64,000 nucleotides of DNA from Trichuris trichiura (Eukaryota; Nematoda; Enoplea; Trichinellida; Trichuridae): the NCBI GenBank assembly GCA_037903355.1, contig JBAJFE010000004.1, positions 558,001 through 622,000 on the forward strand, read 5' to 3'. The first letter of the stretch is position 1; each line of letters starts with the position of its first letter. Shown here piece after piece: positions 36,909-49,647 of the stretch. The notes beneath the pieces were generated by a model. The model did not search any database and was not told where the DNA came from. It saw nothing but the letters and a program-made list of their open reading frames with translations. Made by a program: the position numbers and the translations under genes.

Positions 36909-38664
36909 ATGGCACATGTTTTTCGAATAGAAATCTTCTTTATTTTTCTTTCCTTTCTTCCGTCTATACGTTCATATGGAACTCGTAATGCTTTTATTAT
37001 GTAATTGTAGTCATACGCTGCATTGATTTTATGTTTGCAGACATTTCTCAGTGTTTCATGTCTCTTAAGCCGAACCCAATCCAGCCGCTCTATGTTCTGC
37101 GCTACACGACCCAAGCAAACTGCTTGAAGACATGCCAGCTAAGTCAAGGAAACGACGAAACTGTATAACATTTTTAACATATCTTGCGCTCCTTCGTTTT
37201 AACGCTCAATGGGTTTTTTAAGTCTCGCTGTGCATCTATGATTTGGGACGCCCATACCGGTAGCTGTTACATATTCAACTCAACGAGTGCAACGCATCCT
37301 ACAATGCTGATGAATCGTTACGGAACAGAGTATTACGAATTTCACCAAGGCATATGTGGAGGAAGTAAGCGTTTGCTTAACTCTGCATACATGCAGTTCT
37401 ATTTTTCTTAAAATGAAAACAGTTTATTGTATTACAATGTTGTGCGGATAAAATTTTAATGATAAGCTGATAATTTGAAAGACGTTATCTTTGTTTCTTT
37501 CAGTTTTCCCTCCTCCATCCATAACTGAACCATCACAACCACCGTCTGTTCCTCCCTCTATTGTTCCTTCGAAGTCCACTCTCCCTCCGACTGTGCTAAA
37601 GCCCCAAGTGCCTGTTGCACCTGCAGAGCGTTCGACATGCCGAACGAATTATTTTGTTGTTGCCGGAATGGAGCTGACAATTTTGCCTGAAAGCGAGCCT
37701 GTAATCATGAATGACGTCAAAGATGAAAATGCTTGTATAGCTGAGTGTACAAGAAAGGTGCGTTGCTAATTCCATGTTTTTGCTTGGGACAGCGTGTTTT
37801 GCAGAGAACACTAAAAGAACTAACTTTGAACATTTATTATTCGAAAATAGGGTGTAACAGCACGTGTTTCATATTTTTAGGATACTTGCTGCTCCATTAC
37901 GGCTCTGCTGGTCAACAATGCTTGCATTCTGTCCGGCGTCAAAAGTTACCCTAACGGTCCAGCTCCTTTATCCGCCTTCGATGGAGCCGTCTACTTTGAG
38001 AAACTTTGTCTTCCTTCAGGTAAGTGAAAAGTGAAAGCTTGTTGTTATAAAATGATGACGTTCTGCTCAGCCCCGCCGTCATGCTTTGAGAAGTTCTTTT
38101 TCCTGTTTCCCAACAAAACGTTTGTCCAAACCACCTTTCTCACTCTTCCGACTCCGAACTTGATGACATGCGCTGACCAATGTGCTGCAAATCATCACTG
38201 TTTGGTATGACGAATATCTAATGTTTCCGCAAGGTGGAAAGACTTATCTTAAGGCTGCAGTTTACGATAGTGATAGTTCAACTTGCATGCTGAAGAAAAG
38301 CACTGCACTTCAACAAGCCGATTCGTTGATCACTCAAATTGGCCATTACTACTTTGAAAATGGATGTCAAATTAGTAGGACATCCTGGAGTAGATTTAGC
38401 TGTGAAAACGTAAGATATCTTCTAAATTAGTTTTCTTCAGAACATGCCTCTGACTTAATCTTACACGACCTGGTCAAGCGAGAAGAAAAAGTGAGGAAAT
38501 CCAATGAGCTCAAGCCGATCAGAAAGCAGGAAAGTTGGTCATCTTGGTCGGTATGTCGGTACGAAATGAATGGAATACGATATCGAGTTCGTACTCTGAA
38601 TTGCTCCAATCCAAGAAAATGTCCCGAATCGAAAACTGAATATCAGGTTTGCTCTGTTCAATAG
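36909..38664 (+). CDS. Secreted protein with three PAN/apple modules and a TSP1 module, 403 aa
   Basis: Exons: 36909-36984, 37041-37162, 37223-37364, 37504-37757, 37881-38019, 38071-38204, 38254-38374, 38441-38664 (404 codons with stop). A clear signal peptide comes first (FFIFLSFLPSIRS). PAN-like module 1 has CLKTCQ and SRCASMIWD...GSCYIF (exons 2-3). A Pro/Ser/Thr linker opens exon 4, then module 2 begins CRTNYFVVAGM and continues with CIAEC and CCSIT (exons 4-5). Module 3 (SCFEKFFFLFP, CADQCAANHHC, CMLKK) lies in exons 6-7. The C-terminus is a thrombospondin type 1 repeat (WSSWSVC, RYRVRTLNC, CPES). The role is inferred to be extracellular adhesion or cuticle/matrix binding. The donor of exon 7 is uncertain: GTAGGA at 38375 keeps the TSP1 frame, whereas GTAAGA at 38410 would hit a stop. 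Confidence 0.82.
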
Positions 38665-39386
38665 GTGTGACAAATAGGCGCGGTTTAAGTTGTCACGTTC
38701 GGGAGATAGTAAATCACTATTGCGATAAACTGCTGCAATGCAAAAGTGCAAAATTTGCATTCACTCCTTGCGCTGTGAACAAATCGTTTCATAAGGTTGT
38801 TTATCCGCTGAAATTTAAACTTTATGTGTACACGCGAATTAACGCTGGTTTGAACAAGATAGTTGCAACTTAGCACTCTACATTGCGGAACTTTATGTAT
38901 GTTTCGAAATTCAACGAAGAATTTGACAATGAAGCATTTAGACGGAAAACCTTGAAGTCAGGTCCACTAGCATGCACAGAAAAGCTTCTGCTTTCGTAAA
39001 AGAAATTTTGCTTATCTTTTTTTCCAATGATATCTCCGGAAGCTTAAGCTACAGATTTTCATTTAAGTAGAAGTGGAATTGAACTGTTGCCAAAAAAGTT
39101 CATGTATGCCATTTGACCTCAGGAGAAGAAGCTCTATTTCTTGAAACTGTTTGTTCTGTGCAGTAATGTTAATTCTGTTGAGCAGTATTTTTGCTAAATA
39201 AAGCTACCTGCGTTCATATAATGATAGTTAAAAGCTTTCATACTTTATTTAAAAATAATGAAGCCAACATTTCAGAATAAGTTCCTTCAACGTGCATCAA
39301 GTTTTCTAAAACTGGCACTTGGCAAATCTGCAAAAGCATGCTGGCCTTTGGTGACTATCTGATCCTCTTAAGAATTCCAGGAATGT
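38665..39386. other. Short intergenic stretch between convergent genes
   Basis: It lies between the 3' ends of the PAN/TSP1 gene (+) and the two-PDZ gene (-). It is AT-rich and I see no gene or repeat in it. Confidence 0.5.
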
Positions 39387-40121
39387 TTATAATCGTGGAG
39401 CGCGCCGAAGACGCCTACCAGCTTTTACGTCACTTCCAATTTGCTTTTTACGACAATGCTTTAGTATTGCAATCCTTCTGGTGGTTCTTGGGGTGGGCTT
39501 GGGCAAATGCTTGGATCGAATGACGCCTTGTACTTTCATTTCAACGTATTGTTCCATCATTATACGCTGTATGTCAGGCGGCAGTCCTTTCCAGTGTTTT
39601 GTGTTAACTTTAGACAGTAGTTCGGTTTTTCTTTTCTTTATATCTTCTGAAGTATTTACGTTTAATTTATAAAAGTGAACGTCAGTCGCTGACTGTTTAT
39701 AATAGATTGGAATTTGACTCGTCCAGGACTAAGTTAGCTAAAGCTTTCCGACAATACATCTTATTTGCCGCATACAGCAACGTCCTAGCTTTATTTCACT
39801 AACCTTATGAAGTTACAAGAAACCATTAAAAAAATCGTTGTGTACCTTTTTGGTATATAAATAAAACGGTTTGAATCCTCCGCGAAAGACGCCAGTACGA
39901 TTTATATTCCACGTACACTTTTGCGTTATTAAGTCGCTTCAAAGGCCTCATCTAGTCTTTACTTTTAATATCAAGTTTTGATTGCGTCAACAACGCGCTT
40001 TGATAGGAATAATCAGCCATTGTAATAATGAGCAAATGTACTTACCCTCTCCTGAATCTGAGTGCGCAGATTCCTAAATTAAATGACGTTATTACAATCT
40101 GAATTACGCTCTTTGGACGCC

Positions 40122-40168
<47 letters not shown>

Positions 40169-40999
40169 CATTTCTAGTTTTCCTTAATCTAAAATCCTCA
40201 AAAGGAAACGTACCTCGCCGTAACTGTCAGGTTCGATTCTCGTTTCTTCTTCCCTCTCGATTACAATGTCGATTATTCCTTTCTGTTGCTGTATTAATTC
40301 CCGACATTTCTCCTTTGAATCGATTTGAACGTTGTTGATCATCATAATAGTGTCATCAATTCTGAAATAGTCGGCGGAGACGGAGTTCTCCCTGATGGAT
40401 GTGACCACAACACGACCTTTCTTCGTTTTCACACCCAAACCAAAGGGTCGAGTTTCAAATTCAGTTCGAATTTTGAAGTTCAGCAGAACTTTCCTTTTGT
40501 TAAAAGTTGCCCCAGGATCAACCTAAAGGCTTGTCTGAGACATTCGTCATCGTATGTACTATGAGAGCTCATGGCAGCTTAATTAAAATCTCTGGAAAAT
40601 AACTTGAATGTGTACAGTTCAAAAGATACGCTTTTCTTGGTATTCCAGAGCTTAAGATAACCCACTTATGTTCTTTTGTATTAATTTCTGCGCTAAGCAA
40701 TATTAAACTAACGAAATTGGTCATACCTCTAAAAACCTTTCCACCGTTACGTCGATTGCTTTTTGCGAATGCTCCAGCAAGTAGATGCAGTCTCTTTTGG
40801 ACTTTACAGGCTTCTTGTTTAAGAGTATGATCCTGTCACCAACCAAAAAATAATCCATTGCTACAGAACCATGAGCAATAGAAGAAACAAAGAAATGTCT
40901 GTTGCGTTTCTTCAGCCTCAATCCGAATCCATTGCCTTGGTTATTCTTGTTTATTGTAAACTGTAACACTATTCCTTCGTACTTTTTCCTCTTGGTCAT
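39387..40999 (-). CDS. Two-PDZ-domain protein with basic C-terminus, 307 aa
   Basis: Three exons: 40999-40727, 40522-40214, 39728-39387, all phase 0 (308 codons with stop). PDZ 1 (about residues 7-90) has GNGFGLRLKKRNRHFFVSS, then VGDRIILLNKK. PDZ 2 (about residues 100-185) has the GLGV carboxylate-binding loop in RPFGLGVKTKKG, then DDTIMMINNVQI. The third exon lacks an internal ATG until late and is easy to miss. It encodes an unknown conserved-looking region (KHWKGLPPDIQRIMMEQYVE) and a basic tail. PDZ modules bind C-terminal peptides of membrane proteins; no partner can be read from the sequence. It is a small nematode-type PDZ scaffold by inference. Its start lies 437 bp downstream of the DYNC2I1 stop, same strand. 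Confidence 0.8.
40124..40163. repeat. (AT)n microsatellite
   Basis: About 40 bp of uninterrupted alternating AT inside the second intron (40213-39729) of the PDZ gene. Confidence 0.9.
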
Positions 41000-41435
41000 T
41001 CTTTGCTAAATGACACTTTAACCTCCTCAAAAGAACCATGCATTGCCCTTTTGGGAGGAGAGTCTACCAGTCCCAAATGCGCTATGTTTCCTCCGGCGTG
41101 TTGTTTCTTCCGTCAGCGCCCTCCCTTTGGCTCCTCTTTTGCAAGAGGCATTAGTTTTGCAGAAGTAATGCAAATCCTGCTTTGCATCTGAACTGGTCAG
41201 CAAGTTGGACATAGCTATCTTTAAACGGAATGCTTATTTAAAGCATACCCTTAGCTTAAACTTTAATCTGTAACTTGCACAGTCCAAAATAAGCAACCTG
41301 CTTAGGAGAGAAATCGTTTAATTAGAAGCTCAACGACCTCCAATCCTCGGAAACGGTGGAGTCTCTAATTGGCACAGTTGTGAAGTTGCTTGCTGCCACC
41401 ACCGGTGTCAACCACAGAGGGTCAGAAGGCGACTG

Positions 41436-44400
41436 CTAAGGAACCAAAAAATAGTGGTTTGCATTTCCCTTAATCATTTCAGCCATAGTTTGACCAGGTC
41501 CGTCAATTTGGTACTTCTCCTCCACTGAGTGCAGTTCAGTAGTTCCATCAGCATACCCGAGTAACTACAATTATTTTAACGTAGCATTGAGTAGTCAACT
41601 TGTATACTTCGTCCGATTTCTCAAAAGCGCCTTATGCATATTAACGCTAACAACTTACCAAAAATGATAAGGCGTAGCCTCGGTCTCTTTTCCTGTTCGT
41701 AAATTCTTCTGAAGCTGCCATTGCCACTACGCTATACAAAAAAGCAGATTTACAAATTTCGTTGCTTTCTCGGAGTGACAAAACAACAAAAAACCCCTAC
41801 TTTATACCAATGTTATAGTAACAAGTAAGAGTGCTTAGCATGTCGCAATAAATCAGAAAACTTCAGCTGAAGCGATAGCCTTACATCAGTTCAGTCTAAT
41901 CAGTTCCGCTGCGATGTAATTAACCGTAATCAAAAAACGCCTTTTTATCGACAGTAAAATAAAATCATGAGGAAAGTGAAAACTTGTCGATAAAGGCACT
42001 GTCAAGTTCTCGACGAATAAAAAAACCATCAAAAATTCGTACTGTAAATGTATAAAATGTTTTAGCGTAAAGTTGCTTCATCTAAGTACGCTCTAGTCCA
42101 TAGTTTCTCAACCTTTTTTGCCCCAGGGCCCCCTAGGCCTTGTCAGGGCCCACCGTTGACTGGGACAATGTCCTGCCGCATTATCTTCCAGGGCCCCCGT
42201 AAAATCTCCCAGGGCCCACGTTGAGAAACACTGCTCTAGTCGAATCAAATGATGATTTAAACTATGTTAGCCTATTTCCAAAAGGCTTAAAACGAATACG
42301 AAATCCTACAACAACTCAGCTAAGAAACAATTAAGCTGACACAATACATTAAACGTAGCATCTGGACTTAATTATCTTTAATTTGAATTACTGCTTGGAG
42401 GCAGTGAACGAAAAACATGCGAGCAAGAAATATGCGTCTAATGGTTTTACCTTTTGTGCAAAACAAAATGTTGCTTTTCCCAAGTTCCTTCTTCGAAATT
42501 CCATACGACGAAAACGTTTGGAGAATGCAAAGAATAAAAAGTAAACGGAGAATTTCTCGACCACTGCACACAAATAGCAGACAAGTGCCCGTATTCATTC
42601 GCCATTTTTAGCGTTGCAGCAGGCGCCCTCTGGGTTTTGAAGAACAACAATATCGTTCCAGAGAACATTCCCGCCTTAAAAATAGCGCTTATTAAATAGT
42701 CAAAATCGCAAAAGCAACTCACCAAGTACATGCTGTCGTCGTGGGGAGAAATGTTCAGGCAAAGTACTTCTGAAGTTTCTGAAAAATATAACTTAGTTGC
42801 TTCTAATGCCAGAATAGAGTAACAAAACAACTGTGAACAAAAACATGGGAAATAAGCAGAACCTGAATTACTGCCGTAGCATACGGATCCACTTGCGTCT
42901 TGGTACCTTGGGACTTTGAAAATCCTTCCTCCGCAACAGCCAATGAAAAACTCGTTCCCGCAAGAGGTCATACAAAAGGCAACTGACCACTTAGTGCTGA
43001 GAAGTGATTTTGTTATAACTGCTTGTATAGCGCTACTTTTCGACATCTTGACGCGGCCGTTGGGCTTCAGCAAACCATCCTTTTCTAGAGGTCTTCCAGC
43101 AGGAATAGCTTTGACAACCGACCAAATGATAATTTGTCCATTTTCGAAAAGACTAGCCAATTGCAATGCGTCAGACTCGCCTGTTGGGTTCCTATAAGGT
43201 TACTGTAAAGACCGATGCAAGAATAAAAATTTTCGCCTAACTTTTGAACATTTAAAATCAAAATGTCGACCACTTTGCTGCACATGTCCTTATCGTCTCC
43301 GCAGAAAAAGGCTTCAAAATTTGAAAAAACGGATTGAAGCCTTAACTCGAGTTTAAAATATAATTACTTACCTGTATCGTAAGTGGGCCGCCTTACAGTA
43401 ACATCGCTTTCTTTCCAAGGGATTGTCCTGTGCCAGCAATCTGGTTCACCCAAATCCCATAGCGCAACCGTACCGTCATCCTAACAATTACAGCCATAAA
43501 CTTAATGAAGTATGCATTGTTGGTTTGAGGACAATTCTCCAATTGATGATTCATCGCTTATGCTTATTTTATCATCCGTTAACGTAAAAATTGAGACTCC
43601 CTCACGTCCCAGACGAACTGTTAATAAACGAGCTATCTCTTTTACGCGTTTCCCGCCAACCGCATTGCTTATGTCCCTTCGTTTACGGCGGTATCCAGTT
43701 CATGCAAGGGATAAATACACGAAGACTCTAGAACCTACTTAAATTATTAAGGCGTGCTCCCACCGCGACTAAAGCCAGTTTGTGAATATGTTTTCTGTTA
43801 TCAGTTGGACAACCGTCTTTATACCAGAAACCTTAAAGTTCACTCAAAAACAAAATAACTGCAGAAAGAATAAAGCATATGCAAACGTAATTTAAAAATG
43901 TTCTGTAGGTCTGTTCAAATAAATTATGTGAAGCAAGACTTACCATGCCGCTTGCAGCAATAGTCCAGGCACATTCTTCGTACAACAGGCAGCATGTCGG
44001 CTCTGCTTCGCAAAGGAGAAGCCTTGAAAGCACTCCAGTTAGTTACGAAGTTCGACAATATCTCGCAGATCACTTTTGCGGTTTGTCTAATTCCTTGAAT
44101 CCCCAAATGGACAACATACCCATCCGTTCAAAGCTGTCCAACGCTGATTCCTCAATTTGGTAACCAACAATGCATTTAAACTTGCCTGCAAAGCTACTCA
44201 TGCTAGTGCACGCTACTCTGCATCCTACGAAACGGGTTCGTAATACTCGATATGAAATTTTACCCAAAAATGCTCCTCACTCTTTCCAAGTAAGCCCAGA
44301 CTAAGAGACGCGCTTCCTTTGCTGAATGGTTGTGTTGAATGCCCTAATTTGGGAACAAATTTTGACCGTTGGGAACGAATAAGTCGCATCAGCAGAGCGC

Positions 44401-46188
44401 TTGCATGATTGACGAATTTCTTGCATTGCTCCCGCTGTTCCATGCCGTTAAACGCGCTAATCTGTCCAGAGGACTCACTATCGCCTGAACGAAAATGAGT
44501 CGCTTAAAAGCTGTGGAAAAATGATGAAATTATCTACCTGTACACGCGAAATTCCGTACCATTGGATGCTGAGTTTGTTTGTCTTCCATAAATGGAGAAG
44601 CTGTTTCGGTGTCTTTGTCAACGTTATCGTCTCCTGTCTGCAGGCATTTCTGAACTTAAGAAGGTAAGCTAGGAAATGCTACAATTAGCAATGACTACTT
44701 CCTACATGTTCAACGCCAGCTGCTCTCGAGTAATACCAAAAAGTGCTCTCTTCCTCGTTAGGAGGAATGCTGCAGAGATTGTAGGTTTCGCAGTCTAGTT
44801 GCACGTACGATCTCAACGCAATCGACCGCTCTTCCAGCAGTTGCATAGCCAACCAGTGGTCTTCATTATATGCTGTTTTGGAGAAATCTATCGTCGGCAA
44901 TTCTTCAGCGGTACTTGGCATCTCTATTGCTTTCTCCAGAGTATGGCTTTGGTTTTGATCCTTTGGACTGTCGTCGGCAGTAAAACGCTTTTAAAAAAAT
45001 CGCATAAGATTTGAATAAGATGGAACTTAGAAATAAAACATGATATCAAGCGTACAAGTCATCCTCAGAAATGTTAAAAAGGAATTTAGGCAGCATCATT
45101 TATGTCTATCAAATGTATAAGGTAGAACGCAAACGCTACTCGGGAAGAAGGACGTTGGGAAGTGGTCAAAGTGAGCCCATAGGAAGCTATAGAAAACTAG
45201 CTAGCTTAAAAACTTATCTGAAGCGAAATAAATATCAGCTATACAAAAATAGGATAAGAAAACGCTGACCTCACAATATACTACTAACAAAAACTTACCT
45301 TATACTCAACTTGCGCTGAGTCAGTATGGACTGCCAGTTCTTGATGTTCGTTTTTTGGAGGAGAAACCTCAGCATCGTCATCTTCGTACTCTTCGAAATC
45401 GTCTTCAAACGTTTCGGCGCTATAGTCATCTTCTCGGATAGTCGTGGGAACTATCACCGCAGGTACCGACGGTTTCGCGCGAGTGCAATTTTTGTCTTCA
45501 ATCTTTTTAGCATTCTTGGGCTCATCAACTTTTATCTTTTGCACATTTCTAAAAAGCGTTGGGTTGATATACGCTGCCGACAGCGACTGTCTAGCGGCGT
45601 TTGTCCTTTTGTCATGTGGTATGATTATTTCTCCTTTCTCCGTCTTTATTTTTTCATGATTCTTAGGTCGGTGAGAACCCTGAAAACTAGTACACTCAAA
45701 AAACATTCAATGCAGACCTTATTGAACCTTCTCATTTAGAAGTGAGCTGGACTGGATTACGGAGAGAGTCGCACTTTTCGGATGCGCACTTTTTTCTGAC
45801 GTTGTTTTCTTTTTTTCGCTTTGTTGTTTCGTTTGTTCTTTATTGGGCAGCTACCAAGAATATCTTCGTTGCAAAAACAAAAAAAAACTTCGGCACGTCT
45901 ACCACTGGTGCGGCTGGATGGCGAGGTTTCGCTTGAACGGAAGTACTTCGACTTCTGTGATCCTAAAAATGGTTAACCATTAGAACGCTATGTTCAGCCA
46001 ATAACTGGCGTTGCACACATCTTTTTTAGGTTTAGTGGAATCTTTGGAATGGGAATCTCGTACGCTGTAAACGCGTTGACTTTAGATTGAACGACAGCAG
46101 GCTTCCATCCATACCGTTTCGTCGTACTCTTGGAATCCTTCGACCCATAGTTCTTCTTCTCGTTAACAGTGCTCATTCTGCTATGCAT
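41436..46188 (-). CDS. DYNC2I1: Dynein-2 intermediate chain 1 (WDR60), 838 aa, 16 exons
   Basis: Exons: 46188-46006, 45962-45903, 45850-45761, 45679-45299, 44987-44706, 44649-44538, 44484-44281, 44224-44074, 44022-43944, 43480-43372, 43311-43237, 43180-42872, 42778-42723, 42674-42451, 41731-41659, 41564-41436; they total 839 codons with stop. The N-terminus is a low-complexity charged region with an acidic patch (FEDDFEEYEDDD). The WDR60-typical linker CLQTGDDNVDKDTETASPF and TQHP follow, then a WD40 propeller: EAEPTCCLLYEE, SGMDDGTVALWDLGEPD, DALQLASLFENGQIIIW and LLGYADGTTELHSV. The retrograde IFT motor subunit is known to act in cilia, so ciliated sensory neurons are the expected site. Intron 11 appears to use a GC donor. 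The end of exon 12 could also be 42863. A hAT MITE sits in intron 14. Confidence 0.85.
42091..42241. mobile_element. hAT-type MITE, 135 bp, with 8-bp target duplication
   Basis: The element 42099-42233 has inverted ends CATAGTTTCTCAACC and CAGTGTTTCTCAACG (reverse strand). It is flanked by a perfect 8-bp duplication CTCTAGTC (42091-42098 and 42234-42241). The TTCTCAAC end and 8-bp duplication are hallmarks of hAT elements. The interior is GC-rich with repeated GGGCCC boxes, unlike its AT-rich surroundings. It lies in intron 14 of DYNC2I1. Confidence 0.92.
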
Positions 46189-49100
46189 GTTTTCAGGTAG
46201 ACATTTACCATATCAGCATTTTACTTAAATGTAGTTTCCGTGTAATGTTGCCATGACAACGTTTGGTTAATCAACAGGAAGCTCACTCAATAACATTGTG
46301 CATCGAAAAGGCCCATCCAAATGACGAAATGACGTCAATGTTTCAAACAAAAGTGATCATATTGATTAAACTTGAAATGTACCTTAAAAATGCAATCGAA
46401 ACGGCAGTCTTTCCTGCAAGTATATTTTGCAAACAAAAAATGAGCAATTCGTTGAAAAAAATGGAGGGAGTACACTTTTATCAAACTTAATCAGCTTCAA
46501 TGGTTTAATCTTTCAACGAATACGATAAGACGCATCGAAAGAAAACTAGATGTAAGCAAGTATTAATCAGCCAAGTATTTGCATCATGGAAGCTGCAACG
46601 TCATAGGTAGCTACATCATAATGTGCATTTAAACATAAAATTGGGAACAACTAAACAGCAGATTTTTCCAGCTTCGCTCATAAACCTGCATATCATCTGT
46701 AACTGTAGGGAACCAATAAATTAAATAAAACGCAAAATACGGAATGCGGGTAAACGCGTTGGATAGAGAACGTCATGAAAAAAAATAAAGTATTATTTTT
46801 GTTTTGAAAAAATGTACAGATAACTTTATTTCTTGATAAAGTGCTAACGCTACCCTAGCACCGCCGTCCGTCTCAGCGATCCCGAGTAGGTTCACAGCAG
46901 CGCGAGATGCGTTTTAAGGTTGGGAAAATTAAAGAAGAAACACGGATAGTGGCGCTCGAATAGCGCTAGTACGTTTGTCAAGAAAATGCTGTCCCCAACA
47001 ATTGTAGTCCGTTGCGTACAGCACTAAGAAGTACCAAATTTAAGAACAAATATTAGTTCTTTATTTCAATTTCTGGGAAAGCAGCATAGCTGGGCATGCG
47101 TAATGGGATCGTGTCTCCCAGGCGTCCTACTGCCATAATGTAAGTTTGCTGGCCATACTGTCCCGCCCTTACCTAAGCCTAAGTCTAAACATGAGGCTTA
47201 CGTTTCGGCTTAGATTTGGATAAGGGCGATTGGCATGCTCGCCAGTAAAAGCACAGCAAGTTAAGGACATCTAAGAGACAACATCTGCGTAGTCTCTTTC
47301 AGCAGGTGCAAATGGCTTCATTGCTTTCTCTCTGTACGGGCTGAATTTCCCGTACCTGAATTTTGTTGACGGTAACACGTATGAATTTTCAAGTCTCGCT
47401 GATGATGAAGCATTGATGACGTAAAACCTTTTATTGCATATTCCCTGGATATAAATAAAACTTTTAACTATTAAGTCGGCAAACGGGCAAGCCCCATAAA
47501 AAACCAGTGAAGAAATTTCCCGTTTCATCCTCAGCGAAGCTGATATTTACTGGAGAAATAAAAAAATCCTTTATCACTTGCTTGCCTGAGGTTGGCTTCA
47601 AGCGTTCAAGCCAGAATATATTAGAAGTCGGGCAAAAATCTGAAATATTATTGTCGTGGAGTTATGCCACGCATCACCTTTGAATTCCAGGTTTATCTTA
47701 CATCAGATAAAAAAAATAGTGAAACATTTGTTCTTTGCAAGTTGTTTTGCAATCTTCGTAATGTACCGTAAAAGACTTTGGAAGAACAAACGAAATGGAT
47801 CATCGAATGCTTTTATGCCCTAGTGGATGTCGCATTGTGCTAGCCATAGTGTTTTATATTGTCTAAAACTTCATGCTTCATTCATTTGGCTTGTGGCCCC
47901 CTTTCGGTTTAGTATTTCGTTACGGCATTTCTTATATAATGATTATAATTCTTGTCTGCATCTATAAAACATCACGGCATTCATGGTGAAACTACCTACA
48001 TTCCCAACGCTTCCTTAATCTCGAACCGTTTATAACGGTCATTATCATGCGCAAGTGCAGCTCATACGCTATTGTTGCTCCATCATAGGTAGGTTTCACT
48101 TTCGTGAACGAGAATCAAAATTGCATTGTACATATTCATCTTCAAAATTGATTACATCCGTTTGAACGTTGGGAAACAATGATGACGGACTTGTCTTGGC
48201 AACGTTTGCTTCATGCATTGGTTGATTGATGGCTACAGACACTCACTTCCTCAGTAGAAAGAATTCCTGGACGCAGACAGTAGAATTACTTCAAGCCGAA
48301 TGGAAATTTAACTTCTTAGTACCACGTGAAATTTCATGCTTCCGCAGATACGGCAACAACCGTCCGTTCAAAACAAAGACGTAATCCGAAAGGATCAGAG
48401 CAGAGCATTTGAAAATACCTCATTCCGTCTTTAATAATGTCCGTGCCAGGCGATACTGGTCAAACGACCTATATGCTCAAATGATCGCATTGATTAATAA
48501 AACCTGTTCGATAGACCGCTTAAAGAGTACAACTTGATGTCAACACTAAAGATCAAACTGGATACTCGCAACTTTCGCTTTTGCCATGGGCGAATGTCCT
48601 CGAGCATTTGCAACGAGAAGTATTTTTAATTATTTCAGTTCAAACTTAACTGATGACGAGTAGTTGAGCTCTGCCGATACGGACATGCGTCATTTCTACC
48701 CGCTACTTTACAATTTATTTCTACTCAGCTAAGAAGAGCAATTGAATAGTTTACTTTAGTATTTCGCAATGAACAGTCTCTAAGGTATTGAACGCCTTGT
48801 TAAACATGCCAACTTTGCATTGGCAGCACATTGCGTGTACAAGAATGAGCTGGAAAGAATAGACTTGATTATCTGTCGACAAGATAACTTCAGCCGCCTA
48901 ATTGTTTAAGATTGGCAGCACCGATCATACATTGCATAGAGTTTACAGTGTTCAACAGCGTCACTATCGGTACGTCATAAATAAGCGCAGATTTCTGTAT
49001 TGAGGGAACCTACAGTATGAAAGGTGAGAAAACAGCTGTGAATTCGCAGTGATTCGCTTGCCAGAAACGCAAGATTTAGTTTCAGCAGTCAATGTTCAAG

Positions 49101-49647
49101 CTGCAAATTTGTTCACACTTCAGGGCCATTTTCGTAAGGCTAACAATTTTTTACAACGTCTAGGCAGGTTTTCGAAACTATTTTTAAAACGTAAGAACGC
49201 TTACGCCTCCGCGGATATATCTAAAAAAGAAACTTAAAATGTGCCATCGAAGGCAACGACTTTTAAGCAGCAAAACACTGCTGACAACGTTAAGGCGATC
49301 TATTTTTCAATCAAACCTGATTACTTTTATGAGCAAATGATTACCGTAAAGGGGTTAACGGTTCGTATCTACAGATGTTGCGTTTCTTCGTGAACGTAAT
49401 CTGACTCGATAGGCGATCGAATAACTTTTCTGTAACCACTTCGAAGAAGGAAGCTCCCGCTAGTATGTTGCCTGTATCGTTTTTACTTTAATCAACTTCG
49501 TTTTCTAGCTTCCGAGGCAGTTACTTGTTTGCATGTGTTCTGCATTCCTTTCTGAGCTCGACTCGACATTTGTATATGTTTTAGTTTTGAAGGGACTTTA
49601 ATCAGCAAAGCTTGAAGAAACGCCAAAATTCTTGCTCACCAGGCACG
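46189..49647. other. Intergenic, no confident gene
   Basis: It separates DYNC2I1 (-) from casein kinase 1 alpha (+). A minus-strand open frame at 47528-47271 ends in a charged, coding-looking stretch (FRYGKFSPYREKAMKPF) after a possible acceptor. It could be a last exon, but no partner exon was found. An imperfect inverted repeat (CGCCCTTA...TAAGGGCG) lies at about 47163-47228. Confidence 0.4.

Noticed and set aside
38375..38440. GTAAGA at 38410 as donor of PAN/TSP1 exon 7
   Set aside because: It would read into a stop in the next exon; GTAGGA at 38375 keeps the TSP1 module in frame.
42361..42390. Tiny last exon ending DYNC2I1 at 42378
   Set aside because: The exons at 41731-41659 and 41564-41436 are in phase and supply the missing last WD40 strand (LLGYADGTTELHSV).
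45326..45739. Plus-strand 137-codon ORF
   Set aside because: Antisense of the charged DYNC2I1 exon 4; aromatic-rich shadow.
46840..46930. GC-rich patch considered as tRNA or other structured RNA
   Set aside because: No cloverleaf or consensus T-loop box could be formed; no tRNA was identified anywhere in the window by eye.
47271..47528. Minus-strand 85-codon ORF as a gene
   Set aside because: The end looks coding-like but no partner exon or family was found; kept only as a note in the intergenic entry.
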